A DNA stretch of 64,000 nt from Hymenoscyphus infarciens (taxonomy: Eukaryota; Ascomycota; Leotiomycetes; Helotiales; Helotiaceae). This document shows positions 54,232-64,000 of this stretch, one piece after another. Made by a program: the position numbers and the translations under genes. Location of the stretch: assembly GCA_001414345.1 (NCBI GenBank), contig LLCB01000065.1, positions 1 through 64,000 of the forward strand, in the 5' to 3' direction. Positions within the stretch are counted from its first letter, which is position 1; the number at the start of each line of letters is the position of its first letter. The notes beneath the pieces are model-generated. The model saw nothing but the letters and a program-made list of their open reading frames with translations. It ran no database searches and had not been told where the DNA came from.

Positions 54232-57192
54232 TTAACAGTTTTGAAGATAGTTGCTAGGCACCAATCCAGGCCTTCCATTCTTGCCAGCAATTTCCGCCTC
54301 CCACCATCCATCATCTTGAAGTCTTAACACCGCCATGATATCACCCTTGGCGAAACTCAGCTCTTCTGGGATAGCAGCTTGGTACATGTACATCGCACGA
54401 GCTGTTGATTGGTTAGCATAGGAAATGAAATGGTAGGTTTGATTCGACTTACCGAAATGCAAGATTGGTCGCCCTTCTCGGTTATATTGCCGAACGTCTG
54501 CAACACTCTTGCTTCGGGTTCTGGATGCGGATCCATTTTGAGAACCCTGTCCTCCATAATAACTCATTGTTCTCGAAGAACCTGCTCGACTGCTGCCTCG
54601 GCCTTGAGAGCCCCCATATCCCTCACTTGGGGATGGCGCCAGCTGTATGGCCATATCACTGTTTACATGATTAACGTGGCTACTGTTTGGTCTCTCTTGC
54701 TCCCTGAATGGCGCTGGAGAAACAGCACGAGCCATTTCAGCTGGAGAATTGTGGCGATAATATTCTTGGTCTGTACCACGCTTTTGGGGTGATGCAGATT
54801 GAGATTGCGTCCGGGATCGTTGACTACCGCCGTATGGATTGGGAGAAGCCGATCGATGTGTTTGTCTCGTCTCAATTTGCATGTTCGGGCGAGGTGACAC
54901 ACTTCGTGTAGGTGCTGGTGAGGTTGCTCGTGGCATGTCGCTACCCCGTGTACCTGGTCGAGATTGTGAACCATAACCTCCTTGTGAAGCCGGTCGTGCC
55001 TGTGATGGGGTGAACATGGTTCGCGTTTGATCCTCATATTTTTGACGGGTTTGTTGCATTGCCTTGGATGTGAAGGCTGGCTGTGGAAGTCCAAGTCTGG
55101 AGACCGGTTGATCATAGGATGGTGGAGGGGTTCCACGCATGCCTGCCATGAGAGATCCACTGGCCATCTGGCTTCCCCCTGGTCTAGCATTGGGCGTGGA
55201 TCCCGGAGCTGGAGTTGGAATTCCATGATAATTGTCTGCTGAGACTCTGTTCGAAGACGCTTTTGTGACACCCTTCAGTTCAGCAAGAGCCTGAGCAATT
55301 GGGTCTAATTCTTCCTGAGACGCTTCTTGGGCAGATTTCCCCTTCCTGTCTGTTGTTTGGACGTCGAAAACGTTGTTGCCTACATTGAGTTGAAAGTTGG
55401 CTCTAGGATCAACTGGCTCAGGACTGGCACTGCGCACGTCATTGATCATCATATTCTCCTGTCCGTACTGTGGCCTTCTTGCGACAGGTGCTTGGTTTTG
55501 GGTTGTACGACTCGCTGACCATGTGTTGCGACTTGATGGTGCCATGGGAGCATCATCTCTATCTTTGTTGCTCTTTCGTCTGAATGGACTGTGACTTTGA
55601 AAAAAGCCACTCTTTTTCTTCAAAATCTGCTTTTCCGCAGGCGGACCAACCGGCTTTGTGGGTGAGGTCTTACCGCTTGGTGGTTCTTGACTGGAAAAGG
55701 ATGTAGGATTGGAGTACTCGCTCTGGGAGTCACGGCTCGATGGTCTCATTGGGCTATGAGCCGAGCTTCTTTCCGAGGGGGGGCCAGTTCTACAAAGCAT
55801 TGTCATACCATCCATTGGATACGGGTCATGTGGTACTGCCGCTAGAGGAGGAGCTTGTTCGAATGGATGCCGTGATTTCTGAGATGGATGCTCAGGTTGC
55901 TGTTGTCTCGAGCGATCCGGGACAATCTTTTGTTGACTTGGAAGAGCATCGTGAACTGTGGGGGATTGGTAGTCAAGTTGTGGTGGACGAGAGCGTTCGG
56001 ATTGAGCCTTTTGTGGAGTGAGTGTAGCCTCACGACTTGGAGGAGTTCCGGGTTCGTGTCCAAGATCTTTCACAAGAGATGATTTGGGATCGTGGTGCGA
56101 TTCGTATGTTGAGGGTTGAGGCGAGGAGCTTCTGTAGGCTGGATTGATGGTTCGTTGGAATTGGGCTACAGAATAGTTCTCGTCCTCAGATGATTCTGAT
56201 TGTGTATCACTGACATCGCCGCGACAGAAATTGATGTATCTTGGAGGATCGGGAATTTCCTGTCCAGTTCCTTGCTCCTTGATGAAACTGTAAATGTCTT
56301 TTTCGACTTCGCAGTTTTCGAGTGATAGCCGGACCTTTTCGCATGAAGCATCGTCACTAACACAGACTGTCGAGGCAATATTCGCAAAGCTCCATAAGCT
56401 GGCCTTCATAAAGTCCAATCGTTCTTCTTCAAGATCCTGGAATTTATCCGCAGCCGCTTTCCAGTCTCGGTTCCATCGCCCGGTGGTTTCTTCCAGTACC
56501 TTGACGGCGGTCTCGTATTCGGTGTTCGATGTGGCGAGATTAATTTGAGTCTTTTCCAATTTGGCTTTATTCTTCCTTTCTTCTTGTCCCATAACCATAT
56601 GGCCCTGTGCGAGGTATCCCTTGATTTTTAGGCACTCCTGCTCGTATCTATCTCGAGTCTGATACGGTCAGCAATGTTGCTGCAGATGGTGGGAAGAGAT
56701 GCGCCTACCTTATTAACTTGGTTTGTCTGTTGCACCTTAACTTTCAGAAGCTTCTCAATTCCACCTTGAACAATCTTCCTACGCTCCTTCATTGCACCAG
56801 CAAATGCCGCCAGCGGCTCGTCGAGTTCTGTCTTCATTTGGCTCGCAACATTCTGGTGAGATTTCCCCATTTGCTCCACCTCCCCTCTTAGTACATCCAA
56901 AGACCCTCGAAGTGTTCCAGATTCGTGGGATCCGAGAGGCTTTCGAGACAGATTCAATAGTTTTCGGGCGTATTCGTCTTCGATTGCTGCGCGAGCTGTG
57001 CAATGTTAGCTTTGGGAACAGCAAGTGCTTGCGACAAGATATACCTGTATAAAATGCCTTTACTTCATCGCACGTCTGCTTCGCATTGTGCATGCGCTGC
57101 AGCAAAGGCTCGACTCCAGCATCCTCTTTACCCCAGAAGTTGTTGGCAAAGCTCAAGGAAACAGAGGGACCATCCGACACAGTTCCAGGCAT
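54232..57192 (-). CDS. F-BAR and SH3 protein, Cdc15/Imp2/Hof1-like septation factor
   Basis: Exons 57045-57192, 56709-56995, 54453-56658 and 54232-54401 give 936 residues. The N-terminal F-BAR domain (about 14-270) begins SFANNFWGKEDAGVEPLLQR and includes ARAAIEDEYARKLLNLSRKP and TRDRYEQECLKIKGYLAQG. A long disordered region rich in S, P, Q and R follows (about 320-870). A C-terminal SH3 domain (about 880-936: ALYDY-like MYMYQAAIPEELSFAKGD, then DDGWWEAEI, GLVPSNYLQ) closes it. Such proteins bind membrane at the division site and link it to formin and septum machinery. The 51-nt last intron is in frame without a stop, has a CTAAC branch site and, when removed, joins LHF|ARAMYMY as expected. 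Confidence 0.92.
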
Positions 57193-59132
57193 GATGTCCA
57201 AGCTGCCAACGGCGTTGAATATGAACTGGTCGGGTGTTGGACGCGAAAACCGCAATTATCCCAATATCCTCTGGGGAAAAAAGAGAAGGACGAATCGTTT
57301 GGAAGGGTGCAGCTATTTGATGTTGGGAGGAGAATGAGGTGGCCGGTGTTGCAGGGAAGGGCTGCAAGGAAAGGCTGTTTAGAAGGAGCGTTCTAAACAA
57401 CGGGTGTTGGCAAGGCAATGCAGCTACGCCCCACAACTTTGCAAGAAATCCCCGACCGTGAGTTTGAGACCGCATCGTCATTCTGCTGCTTGTTATCATT
57501 CCAATTTTTCAAGAATTTTCATTCTTATCAAATACTTATTGAGAATTCTTACATAAGACATTCGTCTAACTATAGTTTGGTAAACAGTTAGAAAGAGCAC
57601 CAAGGTGGTTTTAGCTACTGAGCCATGGTGCTCGGACCGTTGGGCAGTTGACAGGACACTAGGTAACTTAGCTGCCGACATGAGTCCACTTACTTAGATA
57701 TAGGTAGGGTAATTGTACTATGCATAGTCTGAACATAGGAGATTTAAAGATTGCCATGGCGGTGCCATCTTGCTTTGGTATTTGTTCTCTATCAAGGCAC
57801 GCGATAATCGAGTAGCTTTTTATAGGAATCCCTCTCGGGTAATTACTGGTACACCAATTAGGTTGTAATAGCTATAATTCTCCCAGAAAATGTTGGATTT
57901 TAGTTTCAATTGTTCTAAATGTCTCACGCAGTACAGCGTTGAACTACGAGATGTACACACAAGATGCAACAAGACCAAGATCACGTGCTCATAGAAGATA
58001 ACGACTTGGGCCGATTATCGCCTAGCTACCTATACCACTTAGCCTATATTCCTATTGTTAAATGAAGTGTATCGCAGCAGAGACAAGAAAAATATCACGA
58101 ACTATTATTTTCCAACTTTGTGTAGAGAAGTGGGGCACTGCTCTGCGAATACTGATTTTCCTTTTGGGTTATACAAAGCTGGCTAAAACAATTTCATGTG
58201 TTGTTCAAGAAGGTTTAGAAGAGTGAAGTTTCTAGAGCAATGTTTACAATTGTGCGAGATTACTAGAGTAATACAACATGGGTCTTTGGGGTCTTCACAG
58301 ATTGATGACAGACTGATGCTCACTTCTCTATTTCAATTTGTTGACTTATCAGGTGTTTTGTTTTCCAATGGGTCATAGTACACCTGGCTGTATGTTTCTC
58401 TAACTCTTTTGTCAATACTCCTGAAACACTAGTATTGACATAGGCTTTTCTTGCAAGTTCTACCACAGTACGGAACGATCCGAAATGCATGCGAGAAGCC
58501 TTTGTGTCGCGTGGTTTTAGACTTGAACCATTTGGTAAATACCAAAGTACCAATGTATATTTGTGAGAGGAGTAACAACCTTATCCATGTGGAATGATTA
58601 CTTACATGGGTAGAATGGAGCTGTCATGCTCAAGCAGCTTTTCTGGACCGCGGCTGAAATTTAACGGGTCGCGCTTGAGGCTCTGGCCTGGTCTCAAAAG
58701 GGGTAACCGAGCTGAACAAAAGAGGTGTAGAAAGAGCATAGGTACGGTGCCGTAGGTAGTTGAAGGGAGTTGAAGGACGGAGAAACAATATTCCAACCTT
58801 GGAGGGGGAAGGGCAGGGCAGGGCAGGCTGGAGTCAACCAAAAGAGCACCACAGACCACTCACCAAAGTCGGCTAGTCCCAAAACAGCTAGGGCCCGCTT
58901 CAACACTTACAGCATCGCGACTTCCTTCAACAACACGATTTCATCACTGAACCCCCCCCGAATCACAACTCCGCGCACAGTCTATAACCACCACCCTCGC
59001 GACACCCGAATCGCTCTCCCCTTCCAGGTTCTCCATCAATGTCCATACCTCCCCGGTAGACCTCACCCTCGTCTGTCCAGCACGAGAGTCAGCTCTTCGG
59101 AGTGGGTCTGCGCAAGAACACCTGCAACTTCG
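57193..59132. other. Divergent upstream region of the F-BAR gene (-) and NOT1 (+)
   Basis: 1.9 kb. AT-rich centre, then C-rich leader before NOT1 (about 58900-59130). The NOT1 frame is open without stop back to an ATG at 58770, so a 121-residue longer protein is formally possible, but that extension is low-complexity. GGGCA repeats lie at about 58810-58825. No other gene. Confidence 0.5.
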
Positions 59133-62100
59133 ATGGTCAACTCAAGAGGGGGGACTTTTACACCTTCGCCTGCACAACAACAGACCATCGTGACTGGTGT
59201 TAGCCATTCACCCCACGGCTCCCATCACAGCGCCTTCAGTGCCAGTGCCAGTGCCAGCCCCAGTACCAACAGTCCCACCGGGTCAAATTCACTCACCAAA
59301 ATCGTCGTCGCCCAAGTCTACCTCATCCTCAGCACCATCAAGGAAGATAAGGATCGCACAAAGTGGGAAGAAAAAGCTCAGCAGCTCAGAAAGGTACGCT
59401 CTACGCCGCCCTTCCTCCAACTTCCGCCAACCTCTCCCTCAACCACCCGCGACCTCGGGACACGTACAACAGCGACTAACCAGACCATCTGCAGCTGATC
59501 GATGAGCACGGTATGGAAGTGTTCCAGAAATTCTTCAGTCGTCTTGTGGCTGGCAATGCATCTACCATATTTCCGGGCGTCAACCGGCCGGTAGCGAATC
59601 CTGGGAATTACGAGCTTCTGAAGGAAGAGGTGCACAAGGTAGCTCAAGATGTTGACCAGGCTGGGAAGATTGCCGAGTCGATAGAATCTGCGAACGATGA
59701 CATCTTCCGCGATTTCGATCTGTCAACTTTCATGCAACACTTCAAGCTAGACGCGCTCGAGAAGACAATTCTAGCATTGGCATTCAAGACTGGCTCAAGA
59801 TCAGACCTAAAGACGAAATGTAAGTTCGCGCAGTTTGATTGATGGTAACCCTCAAAGCTGACCATTCCCTAGCCGATGCCATCTTATCTGCCAACTTTTC
59901 CGAATTTATCAAAATCCTAACCCAGCCCGGTCCCCATCGCCCTGACCTCCCTCCCGCCTTCCTCGCAACCATCATAGACCGCTTTATCCAGGAACACCCT
60001 CCAAGCTTCGACCGCGATGCGAAGGAGCAACTTGAATGGGCGATCCACCATCGATACTCCATCCCTGATCTCACAACGCCAACAGAGGTTCTGGCAGCAC
60101 TTTATCTCTCGATATCTCTCAGCAAGGAGAACCCCTTGGCATTATACATACATCGCGTGGGATCAGCTATGACTGCCGACGAAGAGTCTTGCAGAAACTA
60201 TCTGCGTGAGCTTGGAAACAGCACTCCGCTGAATGAGGAACAAGTCGCGGCCGCTTTGATCTATACCTCAATCAGCCAAACACCAAAATTCTCAGTGCGC
60301 ACCCTGGTGAGCTGCTTGCGAAGAGAGGTCCCAAAAACTTTCCGCTGGCCGCAAGTAATTGCAAACTTCGACAAGCCCAACCTGAGAATAACGGCCTACC
60401 AATTTCTCGATTTGTACTCTGCGCTCCGTCCGCTCGCCGTGGAAGATATCTTAGATATCCAAACATTGTGGGGAGGGAAATGGCAAAACTCAGAAACACA
60501 GTTATCTTTCATAGGTGCATTCCTATCACTGAGCCCGGAAGATTTGGATGCTACTAGTATTCCAAACTTGGAGTTCTCATTTACTTTGGAGGAATTCACT
60601 GGTACGGATCCTGAGATATACGCCCATGCGGCACGAGCAGTGAAGCATACACTCGCATCCGCTGCTGCTCTATCTGCCATGTTCAATGTCGCATTACAAG
60701 GACAGAGTGCATCGGAGACCCCTGAAGCCAAACGACTATTCCAGGGTGTTGTAGTTCCGAATTTGGACATTTTCTTGGTTTCAGCATTCGGCGTGACCAA
60801 GCCATGGCCAGAAATTGCAATCGATACTATCAACACCCTTTTTGATCGCTTCCTCTACAAATATGATCTAAACTATGATTTCGTCCTCGAGGGTCTGTGG
60901 CGAAAGGATAAGCAATGGGTCGCGGGTCGATTAGTTGATGCTCATGCCAAGAATCCAACAGAATTATCGACCATTCTCGATCATGCAATTCGCCACAATT
61001 GGTTGATGGATTTAGTTCTCATACTCAGCGGATTTGGGCTTGACCTTACGGCACTGGCTCATTCGCGTGGCCGGCTGGACCTCGATCACTGGGCTCAAAT
61101 GCACTCGCTTCATAATGCCGATTTGGCGCGGGCCCTCATGACATTTCTCAGTATCAAAGCCAGACATGAACTCGAATTTCAGCGATCCGAAGATGGACAA
61201 CTAGTCAGCGTGATGCTCCCAGTCAAGACAATTTCCGCGTTATTAATGATTCTCCGAGAGATATTGCCGAAAGCTCCTGATGCTGAGGTGATCCTTGTCC
61301 AGCGAGCTTGTATTACAGCATACCCACGTCTTATCAACTACGGAGAGGGGTTTGACGATATTATTGACGCAAATGGTCGTATTTCGAATTCTTTGCCCAG
61401 AGAATCCAACGAGAGGATGGAGGATCATTACAAGCGCATGTACAACCAGGATCTGCAGGTGAAGGAGGTTGTCGGATATCTTGAACAGTACAAAAAATCG
61501 CGCCTTCCCGCTGATCAAGACATTTTCGCGTGCATGATTCATGGTTTGTTCGACGAGTACTCTTTATATGGAACTTATCCATTGGAAGCTCTAGCCACAA
61601 CAGCGGTTCTTTTTGGCGGTATCATACAACACAAGCTCATCAATGATATTCCCCTCGAGATTGGTCTTGGTATGATACTTGAAGCTGTCAGAGATCATGA
61701 CCCTCCGGATGATCCTATGTACAAATTTGGGCTCCAAGCTCTCATGCAACTGGGTAGTCGACTCGAAGAATGGCCTGGGTTTTGCAAGCAACTACTTGCA
61801 ATTCCTGGTCTCCAAAATACCCCTTTGTGGCGGAACGTTTACAGTATCTCGCAGAAGTTTCAGGAAGAGCAGATGCGTGCCGGAGACGGAGGCCAACAAC
61901 AACTCATGAATGGCGGAACTTTAACTAATGGCAACGTTGACGAAATGGTGGAAACTGCATGCACACCATTCAGTGCGTTGTGGGTGGACGAATCTTATGG
62001 TGCAAATTACGAAGCACCTGGCAGCGACGTGCAAGAAAAAATCCAATTCGTCATGAACAACATTACGGCTGAAAATCTGCATGAAAAATTCGAGGAACTA

Positions 62101-64000
62101 GAAAAGTTAGTGGAAGAAGACAACCAACAATGGTTTGCAAGCCTCTTGGTTGAGCAACGTGCGAAAAGAGAGTTGAACAACCACAAACAATACTTGGAAC
62201 TCGTCAGGCTCATTGGCCGCAAGTCTTTGTATTCGGACATCCTAAAAGAAACATATGTCAGCGCTTTTAGGTTGTTGAACTCGGAAGGAATTGTACAACC
62301 TGGATCTCAAAATGATCGCAACCTCCTCACTAATCTTGCAGTCTGGCTTGGTATGTTGACTCTAGCTCGGGACAAACCCATCAAACACCAAAACATTGCC
62401 TTCAAGCAACTGCTCATGGAGGCCTATGACACAAAACGACTCGTCGTTGTCATTCCATTTGTGTGCAAAGTTCTTATTCAAGGCAAATACTCTACAGTCT
62501 TCAAACCTCCTAACCCTTGGATTATGGATATCATTCAGCTCTTGGTAGAATTGTATCAGCACGCCTCGCCTGCTGACCTGAAGCTCAACCAAAAGTTTGC
62601 AATCGAAGTACTATGCTCCGAATTAGAGGTGGACCGCGACAGTATTGAGACTACGGGTGAGATATTGAATCGGGCACCTGTCGAGGAGGCCACAGATGTG
62701 ATGTCCGCCGAGGTCATGGAGAGGTTTGACAACTTGTCCATGAATGGAATAGCACCTGGCCTGGGAAGTGGACGATTTTCGCCCGAGCAGATTGCCAGAT
62801 CTCTACCGGACCTTGGACCAGATCTTAGCCTCCCGCCAGCCAACGATATGGTCAACCAACCTCGCTTACATGAAATTCTGAGAACTGCCATCACCCGCGC
62901 CGTAGCGGAAATTATCTCTCCAGTCGTCGAGCGGTCCGTTACCATTGCCGCTATTTCAACTGCGCAAATGATTCATAAAGATTTTGCCACGGAGCCTAAT
63001 GAGGAGAGGGTTCGCGCAGCTGCCATCAACATGGTTAAGAAGACTGCGGGAAGTCTTGCTCTTGTTACGTCCAAAGAGCCATTGCGAGCCAGCATGACCA
63101 ACTATATTCGATCAACCTCAGGCGAGCTTTCCCAAGGACTTCCTGAAGGTACCATCATCATGTGTGTCAATTCAAATCTCGAGTTAGCCTGCCGCCAAGT
63201 AGAAAACAAAGCAGAGGAACGCGCTGTGCCTGAAATTGAAGAAATGATGGAGCATGAGCTTGAAAAGCGTCGCCTGCACAGACAGTTTAAACCTAATGAG
63301 CCCTACTATGACCCAGCAGAATTGAGCCGTTGGTCATGGACGATCCCGGCGCCTTATAAGCTACAGCCGTCCATGGATGGTCTAAATCCAGAACAGATGG
63401 CCATATACGATGAGTTTGCCCGTCAACCACGCCCACAATCACTTTCTGGCACAACCCATGTTGCTTCGTCCTCCGATGCTACAAGATCTATGGCCAATGA
63501 AATCTTACAAGATCAGTATTCAGCAGTACCACATCTCCCTGCAGCCGCAGAGCCCTCTACTATGGCCCACATCAACAACCACCAGGTTCCATATACACAG
63601 CCAAATGCAAGCATGGTCAATGGCCGACTTCCCGTTCTGCCACAGATGGACCCAAGAAGCCTTTTGGAAAAATTTGAGAAGACGCTTCATGAACTCAAGC
63701 GCGTCACAGCTGAAGCGCCGGAGCGCCATTACAAAGATATTGGTCGACCCAACCAGGTTATCGACGTCTTGGATTCCGTCTTTAATACAATTTTCAAATG
63801 TGCCCATAGTCCCGGAGAATTGGATATTACGATGGTGGACCAACTATGTGGCTTCCTATTCAGTGGACTCACTCTGGACCTTCTCATTGAATGTCTAGTC
63901 GTCGCGTTGACCCAGATTATCAAAGCAGGCGATAAGTTCACCAATCGTATTGCTCTCCGAATTGGCCAGCAGCCAGGTGATGCATTTATCAATGTACCAC
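59133..64000 (+). CDS. NOT1: NOT1 (CNOT1/CDC39), CCR4-NOT scaffold, cut by the window end
   Basis: Exons 59133-59393, 59495-59819 and 59873 to beyond 64000 give at least 1571 residues of an expected 2100-2400. NOT1 is the scaffold of the deadenylase that shortens mRNA poly(A) tails. In order: an S/P/T-rich start, the N-terminal HEAT region (from SLTKIVVAQVYLILSTIKED), the CAF1-binding MIF4G domain (about 905-1130, beginning VQEKIQFVMNNITAENLHEK), and the CAF40/NOT9-binding DUF3819 region (about 1190-1340: LRTAITRAVAEIISPVVERS, AISTAQMIHKDFATEPNEER). The linker to the C-terminal NOT module reaches the edge. The third exon is open for more than 4.1 kb. The start at 59133 is a choice. Confidence 0.95.

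Noticed and set aside
1..64000. tRNA and rRNA genes
   Set aside because: I looked for T-loop (GGTTCRAANCC) and 5S/5.8S-like words. The GGATCT cores at 34.7-36.5 kb recall part of 5.8S rRNA, but neighbouring rRNA sequence is absent. A covariance-model scan would be decisive.

Overview
The window is nuclear DNA of a filamentous ascomycete (Pezizomycotina). The genes carry short GT-AG introns of about 50-160 bp, and the families include a CPC1/GCN4-type bZIP, a heterokaryon-incompatibility (HET) remnant, a seipin, a KIN1-type kinase and an F-BAR/SH3 septation protein. AT-rich low-complexity blocks alternate with ordinary coding DNA. A Leotiomycete-like origin is a guess from overall style, not something the sequence proves.

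Layout. 1-1100: an AT-rich block whose first 480 bp are a tandem array with a 51-bp period, each unit holding a 29-nt palindrome, followed by a small GC-rich island. 1700-3512: the CPC1/GCN4-like activator, whose leader holds exactly two upstream AUGs. 3513-9591: gene-poor and accessory-like, with minisatellites, a HET C-terminal remnant, a small spliced membrane-protein gene and a CpG-dense low-complexity island. 9592-19025: housekeeping block of MON2 (-), MMS2-type UEV (+), an LYR-motif protein (-) and seipin (+). 19026-20470: AT-rich block with a MITE-like element. 20471-33995: medium-chain reductase (-), GPATCH1-like G-patch protein (-), TATA-binding protein (+), peroxisomal FAD amine/amino-acid oxidase (-) and SR140/U2SURP-like splicing factor (+). 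33996-36694: gene-free, with a degenerate repeat of about 138 bp. 36695-64000: unknown two-exon gene, SDR, KIN1-like kinase, small secreted PLA2-like protein, CAF40/NOT9, a large bZIP factor, an RVxF-containing unknown, a Cdc15/Imp2/Hof1-like F-BAR protein (-), and NOT1, which runs off the right edge.

Functional links. NOT1 includes the region that binds CAF40 in the CCR4-NOT deadenylase complex, and CAF40 is encoded 13 kb away. GPATCH1-like and U2SURP-like are both spliceosome factors. MON2/MMS2, LYR/seipin, GPATCH1/TBP, oxidase/U2SURP and Cdc15-like/NOT1 are divergent pairs with shared upstream regions. Exon joins were made by eye from GT/AG sites, reading-frame continuity and family similarity. 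They are internally consistent in frame but have not been checked against transcripts.
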